Source: Sphaerosporella brunnea
Lineage: Eukaryota > Ascomycota > Pezizomycetes > Pezizales > Pyronemataceae
Direction: 5' to 3'
DNA length: 64,000 nucleotides
Assembly (NCBI GenBank): GCA_008704415.1
Contig: VXIS01000189.1
Coordinates: forward strand, 27,763 to 91,762
Part shown: piece by piece, positions 44,501 to 53,823 of the stretch
How the letters are laid out: the number at the start of each line of letters is the position of its first letter
Position numbering within the stretch: position 1 is the stretch's first letter
The notes under the pieces: generated by a model
Databases searched by the model: none
What the model saw: only the letters and a program-made list of their open reading frames with translations
Told to the model about the DNA's origin: nothing
Position numbers and translations under genes: made by a program

Positions 44501-44902
44501 GGCCTTGTTGCGCAGGGTTGACATTTTGGTCGTCTTGGGTGCGATAGGAGGGTCAGATTTGAGTTTGTTTTCATTTTTTTTGTTTGATCGGGGATGAAGA
44601 ACTTACTGCCACGCCGTTGAACCAGCCGAAATCTTCAGTTTCCAAGTCATGTAAGTTTGGAGGAAGGCCGACGTCGACGAAGACAGCAACCAAGATCCGG
44701 CTAGGTCCCCCATCTTGCATAGGCGGCCTCACCTCTTGCGCTTTGGCGTGGAGGTTACTGCGGGGATGGAAGTAAAGTCAGCAGCGTTCGGAATCGCGGG
44801 GGCGAAAGCGGTGGGATTTAGGCGAGAACAAGATTCACGTTCGCGCAGGGAAACGCGTAGCATATTGAGGGGCTTCACTCACGCGTAGAACTGGTTTGTC
44901 AT
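40175..44902 (-). CDS. SLIP-GC/NUGGC-like nuclear dynamin-family GTPase, 8 exons, 1397 aa
   Basis: Exons (minus) are 44902-44883, 44757-44607, 44533-41702, 41638-41584, 41473-41378, 41328-41293, 41240-41211 and 41148-40175; they sum to 4194 bases in frame. An internal Met at 44524 opens a large single frame, but two upstream exons add 60 residues starting MTNQFYA. Residues 60-290 are proline-rich and disordered. The G domain has GNTGAGKSS (about 382-390), TEISYN after an RACTA-type switch I, VVDLPGVHDA (G3), and ICSKSDDIS at the G4 position. An acidic D/E stretch, a basic KKRKR...GKRKTRR signal and a coiled coil (about 750-850) follow. The C-terminal half is helical (GLYWATYKAICRR, AYDWNAELTAPLIKLL). 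These proteins are nuclear GTPases. Intron 7 is GC-AG. The first 1.8 kb recurs, broken, in the right palindrome arm. Confidence 0.9.
41511..41553. repeat. poly(A) tract, 43 bases, inside GTPase intron 4
   Basis: On the coding strand it is T43, lying 35-40 bases upstream of the TTGTAG acceptor at 41474-41476, in the position of a polypyrimidine tract. It interrupts the C-terminal frame of the GTPase and explains why the gene looks like two separate frames. Confidence 0.85.
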
Positions 44903-47406
44903 GATGACGGGGGGGCGGCTAACGTAGCCGAGCGCGGAGGCGATGGGAGCACAGATACAGATGGAACGGCCGCAAATTATTCGCGAATGGTAGCGATGTC
45001 CAGCCGAGAGGCGGAGAGGCAGAGAGGAGAGGGTGGTGGTGGCAGTGATAGTGGCGATTAAAGAGGAGGCGGAGGAGGAGGAGGAGGGGAGAAGGAGAGT
45101 GACGCGATTGCGGGGGGGGGGGGGTGTGGGTCAACGTGTTGCAGTGGCAAGCCGCAACGACTGGTGTCATCGCGGACGTTTGAATTCCCGATGAAGACAT
45201 TCTATTTCCGTATTCGGACCAAGATGCCGGATGACTGATTGATCCATGACGGGTCACGTGGCAGATGCTGCGCCACGACTTCCCGTGGCTGTGGCTGTGG
45301 CTGCTGGTCTCCCGTGCCGTGATCGTCATGACGCATGCTTGACTGTCACACCACGTGAGACGGCATGCCTGCCAAGAACGCCCATTGCCGGCTTACGTAA
45401 TCAATCGCACCAGAAGCGAAGAGAAGCCGCGATCACTTAAATCACTCGCTTTTCACCACCTCAGCAAAAATCGCCATCTGGTCCAAAAAGTCGACCGCTG
45501 GCCGGGAAAGTAGAAAAACACATGCCATTCAATCCTGGAAAAAAAAAAAAAAAAAAAAAAAAGAGCAAAATTGGAGGTGCTATGAGCTGGGAGGCGCGGT
45601 GGCCCCATACAAAAAGCTACTTGCAAATTGCGTGGTGGTGGTGGAGAAGTAAGAGTATGAAATTCCCAGACGTTACCCGTAAGTGGCCGACACTCTAAGG
45701 ATTTTGGTGGGTCTCGCTCAATCACTCGCAGTTCGCACATCCATACCCTTAGTTCTCCACCTCCACAAGACCAAATTCAAATCGGAGATCGTAGACTTGC
45801 TCAGAACATCCTTCTCTTTAATCGTATGGTGCTTTTACAAACTATTTTTCTGGTTGTTCTGCTCTCTAAAGGTCGGCGCCCCTCTAGTTTCAACCGGGTA
45901 ACCCCAAACCAGTGAAGGTGTACGTTTAAAGCGCCTTGCACCATATAAACTACACCCCCATTTTTAGAATAGCGCCGTTTTCATCTGCGCGTAACCGTAA
46001 GCACGCCAGCGCGGCTTGGCGCTGCAACGTCACTCCGGCCAGCATGGGAGAATGGTTTTCATTCAGCACAGCAACAGACAACCTATTATTTCGAGCTACA
46101 CATATTTCCCAACAATGAGCTCGATCCCATCTATTAAGTCCGCGACTTGCTCACGGGCGACGATTCAACCGGCTCGGCAGTGAGGGATAATAGAAGAGTG
46201 CAGCCAAGAGGCCGAGCTGGCAAGCAAGCAAGCAAGCAATAATAAGGGTCCTCAAAGTTAGATTTCATTAAGAAATGCACTCGAATCTCAGGGGCAGCAT
46301 AAGGTTCTTCCATTGGGCGCTCCTGTTAGCGTCCAACTCGCGTTTTGCTTTCAACTCGATCATTAGCAAGATGGGCAATGATAAGGCGTAGTGTCGAGAG
46401 CGCGAACGTGCCAAAACACATCCGTCACTGGGTGGTACTACCATTCTACAAACTGCATCAACTGAGTCGCTCAAAGTTACAAAGCGGGTTAGCCTTTTTC
46501 ACGGACGTGTGCGACTTGTCTTTTCTGTTCCAATGCTAATAAAAAACAACCTTGAGGACGCTTAATCGGTAGCTCTTGATGCTCTTCCACTCCCAGGACC
46601 TAAACGCTTGAAGAAGCTACAGTCACGGATGACGACTCGACTTGGCTCAGCGCCAGCTGCGGAAGTCATCAGAGTCAAGCGAAATTACGTAGTTGCAGGA
46701 TCTCTTTTCCTGCATTGAGTGACACTGAGTGATGGATGGGGTTTTGGTTTTATTTCAGGGACGAAGATCTTGCTGGCACCCAAATCCGATATTGTACTAG
46801 TTCAAAAGTGGTTGGCGCTGTTCATGAAATAGCGCTAGTCCCAAAATGGGCCTATTTTCTCAACAACCAGGCAGAATTCATAAATTCTGAGTTAATTAGT
46901 CGATAGAGCGAGCGAAAACTACTTAGGCCCCTGACAGTGTTATTTTTTAAAATAACTTTTTTTTTTTTTGGTGGAGGATGCTCTGTCCAAAGTATCAATC
47001 AGTCCAACAAGAAGAGAACGCCCGCCTTCACAGCCTGATTGGCCACCGACCCCACCAACCACCAACCACCAACCACCAACCACCAAACCCCCAACCCAGC
47101 CAACAAGAACAACAACAACAACTCACGCCGCACACAGTTCATATACACAAACAACCATCGCGAGCTCTGGATAACCAACCGCAATGTGCCATGCCACCCT
47201 CCATCCATCCCACGATCCGCAAAGGTACGGTATCCCAAATTCCCCCCCCCCCCCCCCTCCCAAAAACAAAAAACAAAAAACAACACAAACAAAACAAACG
47301 ACAAATCGCCAGCAACAAACAAAGTGAAGTAATGCCTCCAAAAAAAAAAAAAAAAAAAAAAAAAACGCCCAACAAAAAATGCCCACCCGCACACACACAC
47401 GCCTGG
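44903..47406. other. intergenic region upstream of the GTPase gene
   Basis: No gene seen in 2.5 kb. Holds a G-run (about 45112-45124), GTCACGTG near 45251, A24 at 45539-45562, CACCAACCAC-type runs near 47050-47090, C14 near 47243 and A26 at 47340-47365. The side next to 44902 is presumably the GTPase promoter. Confidence 0.5.
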
Positions 47407-47841
47407 CTACCTCCTGATCCTGGCGCCAGTCAACAGCAGCCTGCCGGCGACTCTGGGCGCATTAGCAGCGACGAAGCCGGCCAGGCGCCACAGGGCCACG
47501 GAGACGGACGGGAAGCCAGCCTGCTGCAGTTTCGTGACCAGCAGGCCGCGCTGCAAGATCTCGACGGTGGACTGCAGCGACGACGCGGCGGGGCCTAGCG
47601 GCGCGACATCAGCTGGGGGCCGGGGGGAGGGGAGAGGGGTAGGGGGGAGGGGATTACCAGCTACGGGGACGAGCGGGCCGCAGCCTAGCAGCGCCATCGG
47701 GTTGAGACACAGGAAGACGCCGGCGGCGGTGAAGGCGGTGTCGTAGGGGTGGTTGAGGACGTATCTCCTGAGGGCGCCGAGGACGGAGGAGGGGGAGGAG
47801 GAGGGTGTGGATATGGATGTAGCGGTTGGTTTTGGGCCCAT
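47407..47841 (-). CDS. small membrane protein (129 aa), diverged relative of the IFI6-like neighbour
   Basis: Two exons, 47841-47658 and 47612-47407, with a 45-base GTAATC...CAG intron. The N-terminus is Ser/Thr-rich (MGPKPTATSIST). Next is a hydrophobic segment in the phrase NHPYDTAFTAAGVFLCLNPM, then ALLGCGPLV, which parallels QHPWQTAAILLGIVLILNPV, then ALAGFG, in the next gene. A second apolar stretch near the end (SVALWRLAGFVAANAPRVAG) is followed by a basic tail RIRR. The glycine-rich core of the IFI6 family is not retained, so membership is by synteny and the shared NP-x-AL-x-G motif. It has the same promoter layout as the neighbour. Confidence 0.75.
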   Translation of the reverse strand: MGPKPTATSISTPSSSPSSVLGALRRYVLNHPYDTAFTAAGVFLCLNPMALLGCGPLVPVAGNPLPPTPLPSPRPPADVAPLGPAASSLQSTVEILQRGLLVTKLQQAGFPSVSVALWRLAGFVAANAPRVAGRLLLTGARIRR

Positions 47842-47917
47842 GATGATGGTTGTTGTTACTGTTTGCCGTGTCTTTTCTCCCTTCGGTTGATGAAAAGCGA
47901 CGGCGAAGGCGGGCGGG

Positions 47918-47924
47918 TATATAT
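47918..47924 (-). promoter_or_regulatory. TATA box of the 129-aa membrane-protein gene
   Basis: TATATAT 77 bases before the ATG, followed on the minus strand by ACCCGCCCGCCTTC, nearly the same arrangement as upstream of the next gene. Confidence 0.55.
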
Positions 47925-48262
47925 CGCATCCCCCCGTGACACCCACCCACCACGGCATGCCTATCCCTCCCTCCGCCAGCGACACGTATCCACGCATCCG
48001 CGAGCGTGTGGTGAAGCAACACGTCTCTCGGCGCCCCGCTGCACGCGTCCCAAAGCGTGCAAGCGCGGTGCGAGCAGATCACTCACGCGGGGGGGGGGGG
48101 GCGGGCCGTGCAGATCCCACGATTGGCCGGGGCGGCGCGGGCACGGCACGACAACTCATTTGCGGCGGCGGCCGCGTCTACATGCCGGATGCGTCTACGT
48201 GGAGGTGGTATGTATTCTAGGTACAGTAGCTACACGGCCATCGGCAACTACATGTCCACCCG

Positions 48263-48980
48263 CTATCCCTTCTGGAACCACTCCTTGAGCCACTCGATGG
48301 CTTTCGGCACCACCACCGCCGCAGCCAGCACGCCAAGCCCCGTCATCGGAATGGCCACGGCGCCCAGGACGCCGACGCTCTGCAGGATGGCGAAGGCGCT
48401 TCCGGCGGCAATGTAGCCACCCATACCGGCCTGGATGCCCGCGGCAATCGAGCCTAGTCGATCAGTCAGTCAGTCGGCTCCCGAAACAAAAAAAAACAAA
48501 AAAAAAACAAAAAACAAGAAAACAAAAAAACTCACCACCCACGACGCCACCGGCGCCGAAGCCCGCGAGCGCAACCGGGTTGAGGATCAACACGATGCCG
48601 AGGAGGATGGCGGCGGTCTGCCACGGGTGCTGCTTGATGTACTCGGTGATGGTGTGGTACAGAGCACGCCAGAACGCCGGGTCCTTGAGTGTATCGACGG
48701 CCCTGGTGAAGTTGGCCAGAAGCGCCGTGACGAAGGGGCTGTCGCGCAGCGCGGGGATGTGGGCGAAGGCGTCGATGCTGAGGCCTTTGATGCGGCAGCA
48801 GAGCTCGTGCGGATCGGCTTCATCAGAGGAGGTGTCGCCGCCGCCAGGACCGGCTTCATCAGAGGAGGTGTCGCCGTCGCGGGGACCGGCTTCATCAGAG
48901 GAGGTGTCGCCGCCGCTAGGACCGGCTTCATCCGAGGAGGTGTCGTTGTCGTCGTCGCGGGGGCGCCTGGGAGGAGCCAT
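48263..48980 (-). CDS. IFI6/ISG12-family (Ifi-6-16) membrane protein, 211 aa
   Basis: Exons 48980-48536 and 48453-48263 (intron 82 bases, GTGAGT...CTAG). The N-terminus has four tandem repeats of a 12-residue unit containing DTSSDEAGP, acidic with SxxE/SSDE sites suited to casein kinase 2. A helical middle (IPALRDSPFVTALLANFTRA) precedes the membrane part: QHPWQTAAILLGIVLILNPV, ALAGFGAGGVVGGSIAAGIQ, AGMGGYIAAGSAFAILQSVG, then AIPMTGLGVLAAAV, ending EWFQKG. The GAGG..GSIAAGIQ..IAAGS.FA.LQS pattern is diagnostic of the Ifi-6-16 family. Animal members act in mitochondrial and ER membranes and modulate apoptosis; the fungal role is unknown. It lies divergent from the coiled-coil gene at 49466. 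Confidence 0.87.
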
Positions 48981-49055
48981 GTTTCTTTTCTCTGTCGATG
49001 ATGACGGCGTCGGAGGAAGAAGAAGAAGAAGATGCGTCGGAGGAGAAGCGGGCGG

Positions 49056-49062
49056 TAATATA
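49056..49062 (-). promoter_or_regulatory. TATA box of the IFI6-like gene
   Basis: TATATTA 76 bases before the ATG, followed by ACCGCCCGCTTCTCC on the minus strand; matches the spacing and downstream words of the 129-aa gene's promoter. Confidence 0.55.
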
Positions 49063-49465
49063 CCCTTCCTCCTCCTCCTCCTCCTCCTCCTCCGCAAACC
49101 GCTTCCATTAACCAACCCGCAATCCACACGTTTCCATTCACCGTGTTTGCATCACAAACCCTGACTCGCCCGCCGCTTTCACTCACTCACTCACTGACTG
49201 ACTCACTGACTCACGGCACTCACTCACAAAGAAGAGCAAAGAAAACAAAACAAAAAAACAAACAAGGAGAAAACTGGCGGGGCCCAAACTTGCCCACCGA
49301 GTTTCATCCCATGATGATGATGATCAAGAGTCCATTCAATTCCCCGTCTCGCCGTCCCTCCCTCCCGGTCCCTTCCTTTCTCTCCCCTCCCTCCCTCCCG
49401 GCACTCCCATCCCCCAAAAGCAAAAAAAACTTACAAATCCCACAATCCCCCCCACGATAACAACG

Positions 49466-49810
49466 ATGTCGGACACAGAGCAGCAAGCCGCCGCGCACGC
49501 CACGCTCGTCAGCACGCTGCGCAGCTCGAGCGCCTCGCTGCGCAACGCGAACACGCAGCTGCGCCAGCTGCAGGCGTCGCTGCTCGCGGCGCCCGCCGAG
49601 CAGCGCGACGACGGCCAGATCGCCTACGTCAAGAACTGCCTTCGGCGCATCGAAACCGTCTACGACCTGATCGACAGCATCCGCGACGACAACCTGCTGC
49701 CGCACGTCGACAAGCGGCGCCTGGAGATGCTGAACCGGATGGTGAGCGGCGAGGTAAGTGTGCGGCGCGGGGAGCTGGTGGCTTTGCTGCGGATGGTGGA
49801 AGAGGAGTGA
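49466..49810 (+). CDS. small coiled-coil protein (up to 114 aa), unrecognised
   Basis: ATG at 49466. The frame is almost wholly helical: heptads in LVSTLRSSSASLRNANTQL, then RQLQASLLAAP, then CLRRIETVYDLIDSIRDDNL and DKRRLEMLNRM. A GTAAGT at 49753 (after SGE) is a good donor, so the last 19 codons may be intron and the true end different. Size and composition fit small subunits of multi-protein complexes (kinetochore or tethering types), but I cannot name one. Its partner in the right arm (57289-57633) has the same frame and length. Confidence 0.65.
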   Translation: MSDTEQQAAAHATLVSTLRSSSASLRNANTQLRQLQASLLAAPAEQRDDGQIAYVKNCLRRIETVYDLIDSIRDDNLLPHVDKRRLEMLNRMVSGEVSVRRGELVALLRMVEEE

Positions 49811-49940
49811 GTCGGAAGGATTGTCGGTTTCTAGCTGGGTGATGGGGTGTGTGTGGTGGTTCGCTGCTGCTGCAATCAATATCTAGAAGCTGCTTTTGCG
49901 AAGGGGAAGAAATTGAATACCGATGTTGGCCGGATACCGG

Positions 49941-49974
<34 letters not shown>

Positions 49975-50234
49975 GCAGCCTTTCCACGCGGTTCTCGTCT
50001 ATCTTAGCTTGCTTGCTTGACGTGATGCAGCCATCGGCTCTTCCCTCCCTCCCTCCCGAGGGAATACGAAACCCAATGACGTCCACTGCTCGCTCGCAGA
50101 ACCAAAACCAAAGAAAAAAACAAAAAACAAAGACTCCCCCCCCAGTCCTCACCAACTCCACCTTCCTCACTCCAATCCCACCAGCAAAAACACCAAAAAC
50201 ATCCAGCCAAACCTCAACCCACCAACCAGAAAAG

Positions 50235-50735
50235 ATGTCCGCAGTCGGAGCCGCCACCGCCGACGTCGGCGTGCGCACCTGGCGCGAAGCCTTCCGCCGA
50301 GACCCCGAGCTCTACGTAGGCCCCTCGTCCCCTCTCTGCGCCCTCACTGACCCCCCCGCCACAGGGCATGGCGATCCTCGTCACCGGCGTCCTCGGCACC
50401 TTCGGCTACTACTTCGGCCGCAACAGCACCGCGGTGACGGCGCGGGGCGCAGGCCAACGCATCAACGTGGCGCGCAGGGGGGAGCCGTGGGCCGCCAAGG
50501 GCGTCGAAAACACCGACAAGAACAGCTACAAGTACATGTACCACCCCAGGGGCGACTTTCGGAACGCGCCCAAGCGTGCGCCGGGGGCGTTGAATTCGGT
50601 CATTGTGCCAGGGGTTACACTGCCGAAGGTGAGTTCGGTGAAGTGTGTTTTTTTGAGGAGGGAGGGAAAGGATGGTGCTGATTGGCGCAGGAAGTGCACG
50701 AGAAGTTGAATAAGTATGGGAAGGATAATTACTAG
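50235..50735 (+). CDS. single-pass membrane protein, 129 aa, three exons
   Basis: Exons 50235-50315, 50365-50628 and 50691-50735; both introns keep phase 0, with CAG acceptors and a GCTGATT branch-like site in the second. The short N-terminus TWREAFRRDPELY leads into a transmembrane helix (GMAILVTGVLGTFGYYFGR), then a soluble tail with RGEPWAAKGV, YKYMYHPRGDFRNAP and a compact C-terminus EVHEKLNKYGKDNY. Layout resembles small mitochondrial inner-membrane accessory subunits, but the family is not identified. The gene is duplicated with identical frames at 56364-56864. Confidence 0.75.
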
Positions 50736-51528
50736 TCTGTGAGCCGAGGAAGTAATGCTGCGGCGGAAGAATTGCGAATATAGCTTGTTTTCCAGATCTG
50801 ACTTCATCTGTGGCCGTCCGGCCCCGAAATCTGTGGCGTCTGAATGATCGAATGTAATGTTTGGCACCAGGAAACCAGCTCTCAACTGCTGCATTCTGTT
50901 CAATTCGACCAACGGCTTTGACCTATCCATCGAAACCAATTGTAACCCCGATGCAAAAAAATATCTCGAAGAAAAGAACAAAGTAGTCAGTCCATCGTTC
51001 ATTTAAAAAAGAAAAAAACCTCGCAACTCAGCGAGCAGAGAGAGAAAGATAAAGAAGGAAAGAAAAAGCAAATCAGAACGCCGTGGAAAAGATGATAGTG
51101 AGCAAAGGCGCATGCAAGTAAATCGGTAAGTAGCGGAGAAAAAAAGGCCGGCTCCATCCCAGGCCGAACGAAAGAGAAAGAGAAAAAGAAGCCGCAAATC
51201 TATCCTCCCCCCATTCGTATCGTAACAGCAAGAAAAAAAGCACCGTATTACATTTTCCATCTCCCGCATATAAGGAAAAAGGATCGCCCTTCCATCATCA
51301 AATGAGAACAGCACATGCATTGCATCGCAGAAAGCAGAAGAAAGTGAAGCAAACGAAAGACAAAGCCACAGATCACAGCCCAATCCACCGTATCATGCAA
51401 AGAATCAGCAATAAAAAAAAAATAAAAAAAAGGAAAACCACAGCATGTCCCCCTTTGCTTCAATGTGCCCGCAAAGGGTATCCCAATACACCCACCTCTA
51501 TGCCAATTAACGCCAGATCCACTCCCGC
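50736..51528. other. intergenic between convergent genes
   Basis: Non-coding. The stretch 51005-51450 is very purine-rich on the plus strand (A/G runs) and probably holds the 3' UTR of the proline-rich gene. Confidence 0.5.
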
Positions 51529-53262
51529 TTAAACGCTGACCTCATCCTCCTCGTCGTCGTCATCCGTGCTCTCGCAATAGTTGACTCTACCAGCTGTCGC
51601 GGTGCTGCGCGTGCTCTTGCGTCGGTTCGGATCCTCCTCCCTCTGCGGCTGCCGAGTAGCCTCTCTGCCACGCAAACTGCGCTTGACGTCGCGATCCGCG
51701 GAGGCGAAGGTAATGACTGGGTTCGAGGTCGCGCTCGCGCCAATCGGGGTGCTGATCGCAGTGGTGGTGACAGTCGCGATGGGCGACTCGCTTCCACTGC
51801 TAGGCTGGCTGGTCGGCCGGAAGAAGCTGAACAGCGTGCCCTGCTTCTTGGCCTGTTGAGCCGCAGTCGCACCCGCAGGCTTGTCCGGCACCGCCGCCTT
51901 GTGGGATGCCGGAGCAGTCGTGTGCACGAACCGGAGCTGCTGCGGGGCAGCAGGTGCGGGCGTGACCGTGGCCACGGTGCTCAATTGCCGAGGCTTGGAC
52001 TTGATCTGCTTGGAGGGGCCCTTGGGCTTCCCCGGCGAGGTGGGGGGCTTCGCGGAACCCGTGGAAGAGACCGAGCGACGAGACGTGGCTGGGGCAGGTG
52101 GTGACTGCAAACGGATCGAGTCGAGCGCATCATCGGCGGGCCGAGCCGGAAGTGCCTGGGAAGGCGCCGGCGGAGGGACGGCGATGGAGGAGGTGCGCGA
52201 ACGCGAGCGGAGGCGCTTGGTGGAAGAAGCGGCGTCGGTCGGCTTAGGGCGCGATTCACCAGGCGCCCGTGCAGTTGGCTGTGGGGCATAAAATCCGGCC
52301 GGCTGGACCGCAGAAGTGTGCTCGGCGACGAACGTGAAGACCTTGGGCTTCGGGATGGGCGCCGGGGGCGGCGGCTGGACCTTCTCCTCATCACGTTGGG
52401 GAACAGATTCGTTTGCAGGGGGCATGACCGGCTTCTGGGTGATTTGCCGTTCCGGCGGTGCGATGGTGGTGGTGGTGGTGGTGGTGAATTCCGGCATCGG
52501 GCGGCTACTGCGTGGCTTTTCCTCGGCAACTGCTGCCTGGAACTTCTCCGGAGGGACGAAAGAGAAGTCAAAGGGCGTTTCCTCCAGCTTGATCGGGGGG
52601 TCGCGGGCCTGCGAGAACGAATCCCGCATGCGCATGTCCGCCGCCGAAGCGTCCGACATTGCGGGGGTGAATGACTGAGTAAACGAAGGTGTCATGGATG
52701 GGGTCCTGGACTCCACCGAGCTGCTCTTGAGGAACTTGCCATCGTCACCTCTCCTCTTGCCTGGGGTGCCCGTCCTGCCCGGGGACGTAGCTGTAGCAGG
52801 AGTGGCGGCGGTGGTGGCGGCGACCGGCGGAGCAGCAGCAGCAGCAGCATCGGTCGCCTTCGGCTTCTTCTCAAACTTCCCACCCTTTCCCCGCCTCGCC
52901 TCTTGCATCGCCCTCATCCGCTCCCGCTTCCTCTTGCTCTCCTCCTCCTTTTTCCTCCGCTCGTCCTCCCGCTTCTCCTTGACCTTGCGTTCCTCTTCCT
53001 CCTTGCGCTCCCGCTCGGCCTGTTCCTCGCGCAGTATCCGCTGCAGATCCTCCGGTTCGACCCTCAACGCGCGTTCGAACGGAGCGAGCAGCAGCGCGAT
53101 CAGGGTCTCCCTGTTGCGCCAGCAGATGTCGCACTTCAAGTCGCGGTCCGAGGACGGGTCGATGTACATCATGTCGTGGCCGCACTCGGCGAGACGCTCC
53201 GGGTTGGTGCGCAGCGTGCGAAGTGACCGCCGCCGGTTCCCGAGGCTCGGCGAGGGATCCAT
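51529..53262 (-). CDS. proline- and charge-rich protein with Cys/His motif (577 aa)
   Basis: Start placed at Met 53262 (MDPSPSLGNRRRSLRTLRTN); the frame stays open to an upstream Met at 53343, but that extension spans a G-run and is low complexity. Residues about 25-45 hold ECGHDM and KCDICWRNRE, a possible C-x2-H/C-x2-C metal site. A long Glu/Arg/Lys helix follows (EEQAERERKEEEERKVKEKR), then about 400 residues of Pro/Ser/Thr-rich disordered sequence and an acidic end (STDDDDEEDEVSV). No family recognised; composition suggests a nuclear or scaffold protein. The right-arm copy is broken. Confidence 0.7.
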   Translation of the reverse strand: MDPSPSLGNRRRSLRTLRTNPERLAECGHDMMYIDPSSDRDLKCDICWRNRETLIALLLAPFERALRVEPEDLQRILREEQAERERKEEEERKVKEKREDERRKKEEESKRKRERMRAMQEARRGKGGKFEKKPKATDAAAAAAPPVAATTAATPATATSPGRTGTPGKRRGDDGKFLKSSSVESRTPSMTPSFTQSFTPAMSDASAADMRMRDSFSQARDPPIKLEETPFDFSFVPPEKFQAAVAEEKPRSSRPMPEFTTTTTTTIAPPERQITQKPVMPPANESVPQRDEEKVQPPPPAPIPKPKVFTFVAEHTSAVQPAGFYAPQPTARAPGESRPKPTDAASSTKRLRSRSRTSSIAVPPPAPSQALPARPADDALDSIRLQSPPAPATSRRSVSSTGSAKPPTSPGKPKGPSKQIKSKPRQLSTVATVTPAPAAPQQLRFVHTTAPASHKAAVPDKPAGATAAQQAKKQGTLFSFFRPTSQPSSGSESPIATVTTTAISTPIGASATSNPVITFASADRDVKRSLRGREATRQPQREEDPNRRKSTRSTATAGRVNYCESTDDDDEEDEVSV

Positions 53263-53504
53263 CGCAGCGGGCGGGGCTCCTTCGGGGTGGGTTGAGGGTG
53301 AGGGGGGGGGGGACGTTAGTTGTCGGCGAGGACGATCATGCAACGGCGGGAGAGCAGGCTTGAATTGAGGATCGCAGGTGAGTCAGGCGCCAAGGGATGG
53401 GGGGGGGGGGGGTGTAGCGGGCGGAGTAGCGGGCGGAGTAGCGGACGACGAGCGGATTGTCGGCGGGTGGTGGTGGTGGTGGTGGTGGTGGCGGTGGTGG
53501 TCGT

Positions 53505-53565
53505 GGTGGTGGTGGCTTGTCGGTGTTGGGTGGACCAAACACCGACAAGCCACCACCACCACGAC
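53505..53565. repeat. palindrome centre (hairpin, 10-base loop) in a GGT/CCA tract
   Basis: GGCTTGTCGGTGTT (ending 53527), loop GGGTGGACCA (53528-53537), then AACACCGACAAGCC. The stem extends outward through CCACCACC/GGTGGTGG repeats. Frames read across here are poly-Gly or poly-His repeat translations. Confidence 0.9.
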
Positions 53566-53823
53566 CCCCACCCCACACAACCACCACACCCACCAACCGC
53601 GACAAGTCCGCTCGTCGTTCCGCTACTCCGCCGCTATCTCCGCCGCTACTACCCCCCCTGTGTCCCCATCCCTACGCCTGAGAGCTCACACCTGCGACCT
53701 CAAGTCACAAAGACCTAGCTCTCCCGCAGTTGCATGAATGTCCTGCGCCGATCATAACTAAACGTCCTCACGATCCCCCTCACCACTAACCCACCCGAGG
53801 GAGCCCCCTGCCTCCAGCTGCAC

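Noticed and set aside
46978..47598. 206-codon plus-strand frame opposite the 129-aa gene
   Set aside because: Crosses C and A homopolymers and is antisense to a gene with a good intron; low-complexity Pro/Gln/Lys content.
49921..49975. (GA)n block as a possible regulatory array or CRISPR-like repeat
   Set aside because: A simple dinucleotide microsatellite; no spacer-repeat structure anywhere in the window.
53385..53740. Overlapping frames rich in Gly, His, Thr or Pro on both strands
   Set aside because: They translate the GGT/CCA simple repeat at the palindrome centre and have no independent coding signal.
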